A stretch of 64,000 nt of DNA from Sphingomonadales bacterium EhC05 (GTDB lineage: Bacteria; Pseudomonadota; Alphaproteobacteria; Sphingomonadales; Sphingomonadaceae), in assembly GCA_001650955.1 (NCBI GenBank), contig LXYP01000003.1:62001-126000 (forward strand). Direction: 5' to 3'. The translations under genes were made by a program, and so were the position numbers. The first letter of the stretch is position 1. The number at the start of each line of letters is the position of its first letter. This document shows, piece by piece, positions 9,655-18,902 of this stretch. The notes under the pieces were generated by a model that saw only the letters and a list, made by a program, of their open reading frames with translations, had not been told where the DNA came from and searched no databases.

Positions 9655-10490
9655 GCGGGCTCCCGAAAAGCGGTTCAAGTCGGAAACCAAAACGGCGTTT
9701 GGCCACGATCGTGATGACGATATATTTGCTGTTCCTGCTGATCCCCATCTACTGGCTGGTGATCATGAGCTTCAAGTCAAACTCTGAAATTCTCAGTATG
9801 TTCACACTTTTCCCGACCGATTTTACCCTGAAAAATTACCAAACCATCCTCGGCGATCCATCATGGTATATGGGCTATGTGAACAGCTTCATCTATGTGT
9901 CGCTGAACACGGTGATTTCCTTGTCGGTCGCGCTACCGGCAGCCTATGCGTTTAGCCGCTATCGATTCTTCGGCGACAATCACCTATTCTTCTGGCTGCT
10001 GACCAACCGGATGGCACCTCCGGCTGTCTTCGCGCTCCCTTTCTTCCAGCTCTATTCCAGTGTGTCATTGTTCGACACGCATATTGCTGTGGCACTGGCA
10101 CATTGCCTGTTCAATGTTCCCCTTGCGGTCTGGATATTGGAGGGGTTCATGCGCGGTGTTCCAAGAGAGATTGATGAGACGGCCTTCATCGATGGCTATG
10201 GATTCACGCGCTTCTTCACCAAGATATTCATTCCGATGATCGCGCCCGGGATCGGTGTCACCGCCTTCTTCTGTTTCATGTTCAGTTGGGTTGAACTGTT
10301 GTTGAGCCGCACTCTCACCAGCGTCGATGCCAAGCCCATTACCGCGATCATGACGCGGACCGTTTCGGCATCCGGGCTGGATTGGGGCGTGCTCGCTGCT
10401 GCCGGTGTCCTCACCATCATTCCAGGCGCCATTGTGATTTATTTCGTCCGCAATCACATTGCCAAGGGCTTCGCGATGGGCCGGGTTTAG
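9651..10490 (+). CDS. glpQ: Glycerol-type ABC importer, permease subunit 2
   Basis: 279 aa, MalG/UgpE-like permease with about six membrane segments. The EAA loop (E-T-A-F-I-D-G-Y-G, then F-I-P-M-I-A-P-G) lies at about residues 175-200. Start overlaps the glpP stop by four bases (ATGA). It is unrelated to the glycerophosphodiesterase also called GlpQ. Confidence 0.88.
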   Translation: MSGLPKSGSSRKPKRRLATIVMTIYLLFLLIPIYWLVIMSFKSNSEILSMFTLFPTDFTLKNYQTILGDPSWYMGYVNSFIYVSLNTVISLSVALPAAYAFSRYRFFGDNHLFFWLLTNRMAPPAVFALPFFQLYSSVSLFDTHIAVALAHCLFNVPLAVWILEGFMRGVPREIDETAFIDGYGFTRFFTKIFIPMIAPGIGVTAFFCFMFSWVELLLSRTLTSVDAKPITAIMTRTVSASGLDWGVLAAAGVLTIIPGAIVIYFVRNHIAKGFAMGRV

Positions 10491-10507
10491 ATGGGAGCGA
10501 TCTTATA

Positions 10508-10780
10508 ATGGAATGGATGGCCTGGACCCTGCCGACCGCGCTGTTTTTCTTGGCTATTGCCGTCACATTGATTGGCATGGGGCTGCTGCACATGCAATAT
10601 CCCAGCACGCCCAGAATTGGCATATTGGGTATCGAAACCATGCGCGGTGACCGCCTGTTCATCTCGCTCCTCGGTTCGGCCTTCATCAACCTTGCGTGGA
10701 TCGGTCTTCTCGATGTTCCGCAATATGGAGCGCTAATCATTTGCGGACTATTTGCATTTTGCGTGTTTCGCTGGGTATAG
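10508..10780 (+). CDS. glpU: Small DUF2160 membrane protein of the glycerol importer
   Basis: 90 aa with two or three hydrophobic segments and the invariant-looking start M-E-W-M-A-W-T and centre G-M-L-L-H-M-Q-Y-P-like region. Small DUF2160 proteins occur almost only inside this importer operon; in Rhizobium the gene is called glpU. Its role is not established, possibly an accessory membrane subunit. It lies 17 bases after glpQ. The ATG at 10508 is chosen because upstream codons in frame lie inside glpQ and give a cysteine/histidine-rich tail alien to the family. Confidence 0.82.
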   Translation: MEWMAWTLPTALFFLAIAVTLIGMGLLHMQYPSTPRIGILGIETMRGDRLFISLLGSAFINLAWIGLLDVPQYGALIICGLFAFCVFRWV

Positions 10781-10806
10781 ATTTGAGAAAAGATCGGATC
10801 AGAATA

Positions 10807-12558
10807 ATGAAAAGCATAAGAACGGCTATCATCCTTGGCTTTAGTCTGGCGGCAGTGTCCTGCTCCGGCACTGCGGAAAACTCGGATGGTCAGCAAATTG
10901 AAGTCGACATGTCCGATCCGGAAGGCACGGCCACAAAATTTCTCGATGAAGAAATTGGTGAGCTTTCCAGTCTTAGCCGCGAGGAACAGGAAGCGGAACT
11001 GGCCTGGTTCATGGATGCGGCGAAGCCTTTTGCGGGCATGGAAATTTCCGTCGTGTCGGAAACCATCGCCACTCACGAATATGAATCGAAGGTTCTTGCT
11101 CCGGTCTTTTCTGCGATCACCGGAATCAAGGTCACCCATGACCTGATTGGCGAGGGTGATGTGGTCGAGAAACTGCAAACGCAGATGCAGTCGAATGAAA
11201 ATATCTATGATGCCTATGTCAATGACTCCGACCTGATCGGAACCCATTGGCGCTATCAGCAGGTGCGCAACCTGACCGACTGGATGGCGGGAGAAGGCAG
11301 GGATGTCACCAATCCCAATCTCGACCTGCCGGATTTCATCGGAACCGACTTCACGACAGGTCCAGATAAGAAATTATACCAGCTTCCCGATCAGCAATTC
11401 GCGAACCTTTACTGGTTTCGATATGACTGGTTCACCGATCCGAAAATCAAAGCCGAGTTCAAAGCAAAATATGGCTATGATCTGGGTGTCCCCGTCAATT
11501 GGTCGGCCTATGAAGATATTGCGGAATTTTTCACCGGCAAGGAAATCGATGGCAGAAAAGTCTATGGCAATATGGACTATGGCAAGAAAGACCCGTCGCT
11601 CGGATGGCGTTTCACCGACGCCTGGATGTCGATGGCTGGCATGGGATCGGTGGGCGAGCCCAATGGTCTGCCGGTTGACGAATGGGGCATAAGAGTGAAC
11701 GAAAAGTCGCAACCGGTCGGATCTTGCATGGCCCGGGGCGGTGCGACCAATTCTCCCGCTGCAGTCTATGCACTGGCCAAATATTCAAAATGGCTAGCAG
11801 AATTTTCACCACCATCAGCGGCCGGGATGACCTTTTCGGAAGCGGGACCGGTCCCCGCACAGGGCAATATTGCGCAGCAGATGTTCTGGTATACGACCTT
11901 CACCGCAAATATGGTCGGAGAAGAGGCGTCGGCTGTTCTCAACGCGGATGGAACGCCGAAATGGCGCATGGCGCCCAGTCCCCACGGGGCCTATTGGGAA
12001 GAGGGCATGAAGGTCGGATATCAAGATGCCGGAGCCTGGACGCTGATGAAGTCTACCCCGACCAACCGTGCAAAAGCGGCATGGCTCTATGCCCAGTTCG
12101 TCACCTCCAAAACCGTGGACGTGAAGAAAGCCCATGTCGGTCTCACGTTCATTCGGGAATCCACGATTCAGCACGCATCCTTCACCGAGCGTGCGCCCAA
12201 ACTTGGCGGGCTGGTCGAATTTTATCGCTCACCGGCGCGGACCCAATGGTCGCCAACCGGAACAAATGTCCCCGACTATCCCCGTCTGGCGCAGCTTTGG
12301 TGGCAGAATATCGGCGATGCTTCGTCCGGCACAAAAACCCCACAGGAAGCGCTCAATGCCTTGTGCGAGCAACAGGAACGCGTGCTTGGCCGGCTGGAAC
12401 GGTCAAAGTTGCAAGGCGACCTCGGCCCGAGACTCAACGAAGAGCGAGATGACGCCTATTGGCTCAATCAGCCCGGGTCACCGAAAGCCAAAATTGCCAA
12501 TGAAAAGCCCAAGCCGATAACTATTGAATATGATCAATTGATTGCGACGTGGCAGTAG
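10807..12558 (+). CDS. glpV: Glycerol-type ABC importer, substrate-binding lipoprotein
   Basis: 583 aa, a large family-1 extracellular solute-binding protein, the size expected for GlpV. The N-terminus is a short basic-hydrophobic leader ending A-A-V-S-C19-S-G, which reads as a lipobox; if correct, the binding protein is lipid-anchored, whereas Gram-negative binding proteins are usually free in the periplasm. It captures the solute (glycerol by analogy) and delivers it to GlpPQ. The ATG at 10807 is chosen because the leader starts there. No glycerol kinase, glycerol-3-phosphate dehydrogenase or GlpR regulator accompanies the operon here. Confidence 0.85.
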   Translation: MKSIRTAIILGFSLAAVSCSGTAENSDGQQIEVDMSDPEGTATKFLDEEIGELSSLSREEQEAELAWFMDAAKPFAGMEISVVSETIATHEYESKVLAPVFSAITGIKVTHDLIGEGDVVEKLQTQMQSNENIYDAYVNDSDLIGTHWRYQQVRNLTDWMAGEGRDVTNPNLDLPDFIGTDFTTGPDKKLYQLPDQQFANLYWFRYDWFTDPKIKAEFKAKYGYDLGVPVNWSAYEDIAEFFTGKEIDGRKVYGNMDYGKKDPSLGWRFTDAWMSMAGMGSVGEPNGLPVDEWGIRVNEKSQPVGSCMARGGATNSPAAVYALAKYSKWLAEFSPPSAAGMTFSEAGPVPAQGNIAQQMFWYTTFTANMVGEEASAVLNADGTPKWRMAPSPHGAYWEEGMKVGYQDAGAWTLMKSTPTNRAKAAWLYAQFVTSKTVDVKKAHVGLTFIRESTIQHASFTERAPKLGGLVEFYRSPARTQWSPTGTNVPDYPRLAQLWWQNIGDASSGTKTPQEALNALCEQQERVLGRLERSKLQGDLGPRLNEERDDAYWLNQPGSPKAKIANEKPKPITIEYDQLIATWQ

Positions 12559-12800
12559 CGATATTTCGACTCAATCGATCAAGGCCGACAATTTCATGCT
12601 GTGCTGGATCCAATCGATCGGCAAGGGGCAATAGCCAGGACCAATCCGATTCGACGACAGATCGGACAGACAAGCGGATTTGGTTTTGGTTCAATGCCCC
12701 CAGATTGCCTTGATCCCGAGGGCGGATATTGAGGAGCCACAGGAATCAGCATTAACTGCACAAGCATATCAATCCAATCATGCTCGATTTGCGTTTGATC

Positions 12801-13592
12801 TCACGGCTCGATCGTGGCGATCCAGTCGATCACAGCATCGACATAGCCGCGGGGTAATCTGTGTTTGCTATCAAACTCAACGCGCGTCAGTTTTTCGCCG
12901 CCAGCTTGTTCCAATGCATCATTGTCGGCCGGGCTTGCAAACTGGTCTTGGCTCGCAGTGATCAAAAGCCATTTGGCCTGCACTTTGCCGGCATGGGTGA
13001 GGGGGGCAACAACCTTTGCACTTTGTGCGGCTGGCGGCACCATCGTGACAATATGCGTCACCTCCTTATGCTTCGCCGCGAATAGAACCGCCATTTGTGC
13101 GCCCATACTATATCCCGCCGCCAATATATGTTTGGGTGGCCCGAAATTCTTGTTCACTTTGGCCAGCAATATATCATAATCGTTCAAGGTGCCTTCGATC
13201 ATAGCCAAATAGGGTTCAGGCTTGCCTGACCGCAGGTTTTTTAAACGCTCAAGCGGTTTCATATCATCTTTTCGCACTCCATGTGAGCGCGCATCCAAAG
13301 CGACAACCCGATATCCCTTGCCGATTAGCTCCTTGGTGATCAGGTCAGTAAAGGCGCCGTGATTATCGGCGAGCCAACCCAGACTGGAACCGGTCATGCC
13401 GTGCATCAGTATCGCCAGCGGCGCATCTTTTTCGGTCTTGATATTCTGATAGATAAAACCGGTAATCCGTTCCCCGTCAGCTGCCTCCAAAGCAAGCTGC
13501 TGAACATTGGTTTGCGCCAATGCACTGGCACCGCCCAGCAATGTCACCGGCACTGTAAAGGCAAGCATGAACGCTATCAGAATTTTTTTCAT
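12801..13592 (-). CDS. Exported alpha/beta hydrolase
   Basis: 263 aa. Signal peptide of 26 residues ending A-L-A. Alpha/beta-hydrolase core with oxyanion-region H-G-M-T-G-S near residue 64, nucleophile elbow G-Y-S162-M-G, acid D216 in S-Q-D-Q-F, and base H244 in S-K-H-R-L. The substrate is unknown; dienelactone-hydrolase-like and esterase members share this layout. The ATG with GGAG seven bases upstream is preferred over a start 15 bases earlier. The gene follows the two-component genes on the same strand, and a pair of GTCAAA repeats sits 43-59 bases upstream of its start, like those in front of the nearby ABC genes, so co-regulation is likely. Confidence 0.85.
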   Translation of the reverse strand: MKKILIAFMLAFTVPVTLLGGASALAQTNVQQLALEAADGERITGFIYQNIKTEKDAPLAILMHGMTGSSLGWLADNHGAFTDLITKELIGKGYRVVALDARSHGVRKDDMKPLERLKNLRSGKPEPYLAMIEGTLNDYDILLAKVNKNFGPPKHILAAGYSMGAQMAVLFAAKHKEVTHIVTMVPPAAQSAKVVAPLTHAGKVQAKWLLITASQDQFASPADNDALEQAGGEKLTRVEFDSKHRLPRGYVDAVIDWIATIEP

Positions 13593-13634
13593 TGGAATCT
13601 CCATCATGTTTGGAGACCTGTTAGCGCCGACAAC

Positions 13635-13651
13635 GTCAAACCAGTGTCAAA
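13635..13651 (+). promoter_or_regulatory. Direct repeat GTCAAA-N5-GTCAAA upstream of the hydrolase gene
   Basis: Two GTCAAA units start 11 bases apart (13635 and 13646), the half-turn-doubling spacing used by OmpR/PhoB-type regulators. They lie between the kinase stop and the hydrolase start. The same motif and spacing recur at 15680-15696. Confidence 0.5.
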
Positions 13652-13669
13652 TGAAAGGCCATGCGGTTT

Positions 13670-14920
13670 TTAAATGGACGCCGTTTCCCTAACGCGACGG
13701 CCCGGCCAGGAAATCACTGCGGTTGTTCCGCCTTCCTTGCGGGCCGCGATGGCGATTCTCATGCCGAAATGCGAACATAGTCTTTTCACCAATGAAAGGC
13801 CTATCCCAAAGCCGGCATTGTCGTTGGGCGACAGATCAAAACCAACGCCAGTGTCTTCTATGCTCAAGCTTTGTTCGGATATCGCAAGCGAGACCGTTCC
13901 GGCGCTTGTATATCCAATAGCGTTGCGGACCAGATTACCGATGATGACCTGTGCCACCGCTTCGGGGACTGGCATGTCGATATTTCGATTTCCCGAGATC
14001 TCGATTTTCACTTTGTCATCGCGCAACAGATGTTCATTTGCTTCGATGGCATATCTGCCCGCTTTCCAGGCGCTACAACTTGTGCTGTCAGGTTCCCGGC
14101 CAAGCCATAAGATGCCTTCGGTCAGCAGCCGCATGCTGCCGAGAGATGATTCCAGTCTCGTGAAAGCAGAACTTTTATGGCCGTCTTTTTCGATGATCTC
14201 GGCAGCGCCAACCGCAACCGCGAGGGGGGTACGCAGTTCATGACTGACATCCCGGTTAAACTGTCGCTCACGTTGTATCAGATTTTCAATATGCCTGTCT
14301 TTGTCGGCGATTGCCTTTGCCAAAACCTCGATCTCGATGGGTCCGTTGTCCAAACCCAAGGTTGCCGGTTCGAGTGGGCTATGAGAGGTAACAGCCGCAG
14401 CCATTTTTTCGATTGGCATAGTCAGCTTCCTGGTCATGCGCCTGACGAAGAATATGGTCACAAGCAGCATCAACCCACCCAGTAAAGCTATTAATATCAC
14501 AAAACCCCAGACCTGTTTGGTTGACCGGACATAGGGACGCGCATTGAATATCAGATATTGTTTTGCTCCATCACGGCCACGTACGGCCAAGTGATAATGC
14601 CCGTGCTCTCCGCCAAAAACTTCATATTCCCCTGCTTCCCATTCGGGGTTTATTTGGTTGGCGAGCCAATCGGGCATCGCGGTGGTCCCCTGGAAATATT
14701 CCATCTCCAATCCGGTAACGGTTTGTCTCGCTCCAGCTTCCAGTTGCATAGATTCGGACAGTTGATCTGCCTTCATGCTGACTTGATTCTCAAAAATCTG
14801 GTCTTCGAGATCAAACCCAAATATCACCGCCATAAATACGATAATCGCAAAACACACACTGATTGACGTGATAAAATTGCGCAGCACGAGATCATTTACC
14901 TTTTGCGAACGTCTATTCAT
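13670..14920 (-). CDS. Two-component sensor histidine kinase
   Basis: 416 aa inner-membrane kinase. TM1 at about residues 13-36, a periplasmic sensing region of some 100 residues, TM2 at about 138-160, then a linker and the HisKA domain with phosphoacceptor H227 in D-V-S-H-E-L-R-T-P-L. The HATPase domain has an N-box (residues 330-345), D-T-G-V-G-F (G1) and G-F-G-I-G-L-S-L-V (G2). Its start overlaps the end of the response regulator gene by eight bases, so they are partners. Signal unknown; the neighbouring YbbAP-like exporter suggests envelope or lipid stress. Confidence 0.92.
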   Translation of the reverse strand: MNRRSQKVNDLVLRNFITSISVCFAIIVFMAVIFGFDLEDQIFENQVSMKADQLSESMQLEAGARQTVTGLEMEYFQGTTAMPDWLANQINPEWEAGEYEVFGGEHGHYHLAVRGRDGAKQYLIFNARPYVRSTKQVWGFVILIALLGGLMLLVTIFFVRRMTRKLTMPIEKMAAAVTSHSPLEPATLGLDNGPIEIEVLAKAIADKDRHIENLIQRERQFNRDVSHELRTPLAVAVGAAEIIEKDGHKSSAFTRLESSLGSMRLLTEGILWLGREPDSTSCSAWKAGRYAIEANEHLLRDDKVKIEISGNRNIDMPVPEAVAQVIIGNLVRNAIGYTSAGTVSLAISEQSLSIEDTGVGFDLSPNDNAGFGIGLSLVKRLCSHFGMRIAIAARKEGGTTAVISWPGRRVRETASI

Positions 14921-15593
14921 CGGATGATCTTTCTTTGAGGCGATAGCCGCGAGAGCGATCAGTCTCGATCTCGCAGCGGGTTTTCAGCGATGACAATATT
15001 TTGCGCAAATTATATATATGCGTCCTGAGTGCCCCGGAATTTGGCGGTTCGTCACTCCAAATTCGATAGGATATAGTCTCGCTGGAAACCACATTCGGAG
15101 CGGCTTCGATCAGCAGCCTTAAGATGACTCCTTCCTTGTTATTGAGAGGCTTTGAGAAGGGGCCAAAATTGATCATATTTTCAGCAGGATCATATATCAA
15201 ATCACCGCAACGCAATGACGTTGCATTTTTGATTTTCGGCCGTTTGGCGAGCGCATCAATTCGTATTTTCAATTCCCGCAACGCAAAAGGTTTGGTGAGA
15301 TAATCATCTGCGCCAGCGGCAAATCCAGCTTCCTTGTCGTCCAATGTATCCCGCGCGGTTAGCATCAGGATCGGTGCTTGCAAATTTGCCTGCCGCTTAT
15401 AGGCTTTGCACAGGTCGATCCCGTCGCGCCTCGGCAGCATCAGGTCGAGGACAATCACATCATAGTCATTGGCAAGCGCTAGCTCTAGCCCGTGATCGCC
15501 ATTATAGGCGAAGTCCAGAATATAGTCAGCTTCCAGAAATTCGGCAATATTTGCCTGAATATCCAGATTATCTTCAACCACCAAAACTCGCAT
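14913..15593 (-). CDS. OmpR/PhoB-family response regulator
   Basis: 226 aa. Receiver domain with the acidic pair E7-D8, phosphoacceptor D50, T78 and K100 (Y-L-T-K-P-F), followed by a winged-helix DNA-binding domain that ends in the hallmark R-G-Y-R-L. The internal ATG giving M-R-V-L-V-V-E-D-N is chosen over one 33 bases upstream because receivers begin there. It is divergent from the ABC genes across a 172-base region that carries PHO-box-like repeats, its probable target. Confidence 0.92.
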   Translation of the reverse strand: MRVLVVEDNLDIQANIAEFLEADYILDFAYNGDHGLELALANDYDVIVLDLMLPRRDGIDLCKAYKRQANLQAPILMLTARDTLDDKEAGFAAGADDYLTKPFALRELKIRIDALAKRPKIKNATSLRCGDLIYDPAENMINFGPFSKPLNNKEGVILRLLIEAAPNVVSSETISYRIWSDEPPNSGALRTHIYNLRKILSSLKTRCEIETDRSRGYRLKERSSDE

Positions 15594-15679
15594 CAGCTCG
15601 CCCATCTCCAAAATCTGATTACGCAAACTAGCACAAGTCGACGCATTATGGCTGCGACCTTTCGCTTAGCGAAATCAAT

Positions 15680-15718
15680 GTCAAAAAACTGTCAAACCCG
15701 ACTTCACATTGATTTGAC
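15680..15718 (+). promoter_or_regulatory. PHO-box-like operator between the response regulator and ABC genes
   Basis: GTCAAA at 15680-15685 and 15691-15696 form a direct repeat with 11-base period and AT-rich spacer; in its flanks (ATGTCAAAAAACTGTCAA, 15678-15695) it matches about 14 of 18 positions of the enteric PHO box. A third copy lies inverted at 15713-15718 (TTTGAC). It could be bound by the adjacent regulator or by PhoB proper. Confidence 0.5.
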
Positions 15719-15765
15719 ATCAGGTTCTCTATGCACAGGTTCACATTGTAAATTTCGAGGACCGC

Positions 15766-16425
15766 ATGGACCATCACATAGAATTAAAAAATGTCGGCCA
15801 CTATTTTGATACGCCGCATGGACGTATCTCTTTGTTTGACAGACTATCGCTTTCATTCGCAGGCGGGACCACCCATGCGATCATCGGGCCATCGGGTGTG
15901 GGCAAGTCCAGTCTGTTGTCTCTGGCTGCAGGTCTCGAGCCGCCGCGTTTGGGGGAGATAATATTTACCTGCGATGGCGGGCAAATCTCAACGGTCAAAC
16001 TGCGTCAGAGATCAGGGTTTGTTTTTCAACAATTTCACCTCATGCAGGAATTGGATGCGCTGGGAAATATTGCGCTGCCTCTCCGATTGAACGGCAACAA
16101 GCAGGCCTATGATATTGCCGGGGAATGGCTGAAGAAAATCAACCTTGAAGATCGCGCACATCATAAACCCACACAGCTTAGCGGCGGAGAACAGCAGCGG
16201 GTAGCCATCGCGCGGGCATTTGTCACAAACCCTGCCTTTATTTTTGCTGACGAGCCGACAGGAAATCTGGATGAAGCTACGTCGGCCAATGTCGCTGATC
16301 TTATGTTTGATTTTGCCGAGGAAACCGGATCCGCACTGATCATCGTAACACACAGTCCGGCACTTGCAGAGCGTGCTGACAATTGTTTTGCGCTTTCCGA
16401 AGCGCATCTCGAGAAAATCAAATGA
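15766..16425 (+). CDS. ABC transporter ATPase, LolD/YbbA-like
   Basis: 219 aa MacB/LolD-class ATPase: Walker A G-P-S-G-V-G-K-S-S, signature L-S-G-G-E-Q-Q-R, Walker [14 protein letters not shown], and H-loop V-T-H-S. Its stop overlaps the permease start (ATGA), so the two are one transporter. This class moves lipids, lipoproteins or peptides rather than small solutes, often without a conventional import path. YbbA of the YbbAP pair is the closest model because a single very large permease follows. Probably controlled by the divergent two-component system. Confidence 0.88.
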   Translation: MDHHIELKNVGHYFDTPHGRISLFDRLSLSFAGGTTHAIIGPSGVGKSSLLSLAAGLEPPRLGEIIFTCDGGQISTVKLRQRSGFVFQQFHLMQELDALGNIALPLRLNGNKQAYDIAGEWLKKINLEDRAHHKPTQLSGGEQQRVAIARAFVTNPAFIFADEPTGNLDEATSANVADLMFDFAEETGSALIIVTHSPALAERADNCFALSEAHLEKIK

Positions 16426-18902
16426 GCTGGATCAAACTCGCCTTCGATAATTTCCTCAATGACAGCAAGTCGAGCGACGGCCGTCTGGTCATTCTGACTC
16501 AAATCACATTGATCTTATTCCTCGCCACATTGTCGTTAACCAGCGCTTCTGTGCAGCAGTATCTGGATGGCAATCTCAACAATATGCTGGGTGCAGATGT
16601 CTCCGTTTCCGGACCCCGCCCGTTGTCAAACAGCGATGACCAACTGCTTTCGCAAAAGGCCAGTGGCATCGCTAGAATACAGTTGCTCCCGCTGGCGATT
16701 TCCTTGCGCGGCAAAACTATTCCAGTGCAGTTGAAAGTCATTGGAGATCGTTACCCGTTACAAGGTAGCCTCAAAATCGGGACTGCGGAAAATCGATCAA
16801 TCCAGAAGACAATCGAACATGGACCTCCATCCGGCGAAATATGGCTGGGGCCCAGAGCTAGTCGCAAGATTGGCGCGAATATTGGTGACCGTATCGCGAT
16901 TGGCGAAGACATGTTCCGTTTCAGCGCGATTATATATCACGAACCCGACCGGCTGATGGAAGGCCATTCTGTTTCCATGCGCGCGATGATCAATAGCAAT
17001 TCTTTGGCGATTGAAGATTTCAAGAGTAGCAAGATGCGATATCGTTACTTGCTGACAGCAACGCCTGATCAACAAGCAGATGTTGAAAACTGGGCGGCTG
17101 AAACACTAAGTGATTTCACCCTGCTCACCAAGGCTGGCGGCGGTCATCCGCTGGCATTATTCTGGCAGCGAACCGAGAATTTCCTGGGCCTCGCGTCGGT
17201 AATCCTGTTTTTCCTTGCCGCAATCGCCATCGATATGGCCAATCGCCGTTATCTGGAACGACAGAAGCAACGTTTGGCTGTCTATCTGAGCTTTGGACAG
17301 ACATTGGCATCGTGCCTTCGACTCTCTTTATTGCAATGGCTTTTTGGCTTTCTGCTGTCGTTCGTTATCGCAGTCAGCCTCTCCTATATTGCGCAATATT
17401 TTCTAATCGGGCAGCTCATCGATCAGTTTCCCGGCATCACATCTGGCTGGCATCTCGCGATTATTGCCAAGACGACCGGATTGATATTTCTACTGTTGCT
17501 CGCTTTTCAAATCCCGATGCTATGGCAACTCAGTCGCACTTCGTTGGTTGGTCTGATCCGCGCGGTAGAATATCCGTCCGCGCAATTGCTGAGGATATTC
17601 TGGGGATTTGCCAGCATCTCGCTGCTCGCTGCCTATTATTCGGATAATTTTCTGCTGACCGGTCTGACCTTGGGCGCTCTGGGGGCCGCGCTTTTGCTGA
17701 TGGCAATATTGAGCTGGATCATTTTGACGGCAGGAGAATTTTGGGGGCGACGGTACCCTGGTTTATTGTCCTTCAATTTCTTCATCATGAAGCAGCGAAT
17801 GTTGAGCAAGTCATCGCAAATACTCGGGCTCGGTCTGTGCAGTTTGCTTCTGCTGTTCACGCTCATGCTGATGAAAGATATTGGCGATACGATGAAAGGT
17901 TATACACGTGCAAATGACGGCAATCTGATGGTCGCAGAATTGCAGGAAAAAGATAAGCCTGCGCTGGAGAATTGGTCGCGAAAAAATCAGAGCGAAATTC
18001 GTCAGTTGCGGCCATATGCCGCTGCGAAACTATCCGAAATCAACGGCCAGCCGATTGACGCGGCAATTTCGACACCAAGCGAGACACTGGCCACCGTCAA
18101 GAAATCAATCCGGCTCCATTGGTCCAATACCATCCCATCAAATAATAAATTGGTTGGAGGAAAATGGTGGTCTGAAAAAGAATCGAACTGGAATCAAATC
18201 TCCGCCGAAGAGGAAGTGATGACCGATTTGGGCTTGAACTATGGCGATCAGTTGACCTTTGTCATCGGCGGCAAAGCGACAATATTTGAATTGGTCGCCA
18301 GCCATGCCTTCAAGCCGGGACGTGGTTCGGTGACATTCTGGTTCCAGATTCCCGAGCGAGCGATGGACGTGATCAAACCCGATGTCTTCTATATGGGAAG
18401 CATAGAACTGCCGGAGGCCGCATGGAGCGAGCTTGGTTCGCTCTGGCGAAACTATCCCTCGTTATCGCTGGTTCCGTTGAAAGAACTTACCCAGCGTTTC
18501 GATGATCTACTCGCGATCGTAACCAAGCTGGTGGTGGGTTACGCCGCGATGGTCCTGATCATGACGGCATTGGTGATCGCGGCTTCGATGAAAGGTTTTG
18601 AAGCCGAAGATCGGCAAAAAAACGGTCTGCTGATGAGTATGGGTGTGACCAAAAAAGCCTGCGTGAAACTGGCTCTCTATGATTGGTTAACCGTGTCCCT
18701 GATTGCAGCTATCGGTGCGATAGCGGGAACTTGGCTGGCCGGCTTCCTGATCTATCAATCGCAATTCTCAATGATATATGAGCCCGATCCCATTTGGCTC
18801 GTCAGCACGATGCTTGCAATCGGGGTGACCGTTTGCGGAATCGGCGTCATCTACAGCCGCAATAGCCTCTCCACATCCATCAACAATCTGTTGCATGATT
18901 GA
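16422..18902 (+). CDS. Large FtsX-type ABC permease, YbbP-like
   Basis: 826 aa with about ten membrane segments: TM1 near residues 23-43, a large extracytoplasmic region, an FtsX core (about 245-400), two further segments, a second extracytoplasmic region, and a second FtsX core near the C-terminus (about 700-820). This duplicated layout is that of E. coli YbbP and distinguishes it from four-TM LolC/MacB permeases. Such proteins extract substrates from the outer leaflet of the inner membrane. The start overlapping the ATPase stop is chosen; an upstream in-frame codon lies inside the ATPase gene. Substrate unknown. Confidence 0.85.
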   Translation: MSWIKLAFDNFLNDSKSSDGRLVILTQITLILFLATLSLTSASVQQYLDGNLNNMLGADVSVSGPRPLSNSDDQLLSQKASGIARIQLLPLAISLRGKTIPVQLKVIGDRYPLQGSLKIGTAENRSIQKTIEHGPPSGEIWLGPRASRKIGANIGDRIAIGEDMFRFSAIIYHEPDRLMEGHSVSMRAMINSNSLAIEDFKSSKMRYRYLLTATPDQQADVENWAAETLSDFTLLTKAGGGHPLALFWQRTENFLGLASVILFFLAAIAIDMANRRYLERQKQRLAVYLSFGQTLASCLRLSLLQWLFGFLLSFVIAVSLSYIAQYFLIGQLIDQFPGITSGWHLAIIAKTTGLIFLLLLAFQIPMLWQLSRTSLVGLIRAVEYPSAQLLRIFWGFASISLLAAYYSDNFLLTGLTLGALGAALLLMAILSWIILTAGEFWGRRYPGLLSFNFFIMKQRMLSKSSQILGLGLCSLLLLFTLMLMKDIGDTMKGYTRANDGNLMVAELQEKDKPALENWSRKNQSEIRQLRPYAAAKLSEINGQPIDAAISTPSETLATVKKSIRLHWSNTIPSNNKLVGGKWWSEKESNWNQISAEEEVMTDLGLNYGDQLTFVIGGKATIFELVASHAFKPGRGSVTFWFQIPERAMDVIKPDVFYMGSIELPEAAWSELGSLWRNYPSLSLVPLKELTQRFDDLLAIVTKLVVGYAAMVLIMTALVIAASMKGFEAEDRQKNGLLMSMGVTKKACVKLALYDWLTVSLIAAIGAIAGTWLAGFLIYQSQFSMIYEPDPIWLVSTMLAIGVTVCGIGVIYSRNSLSTSINNLLHD

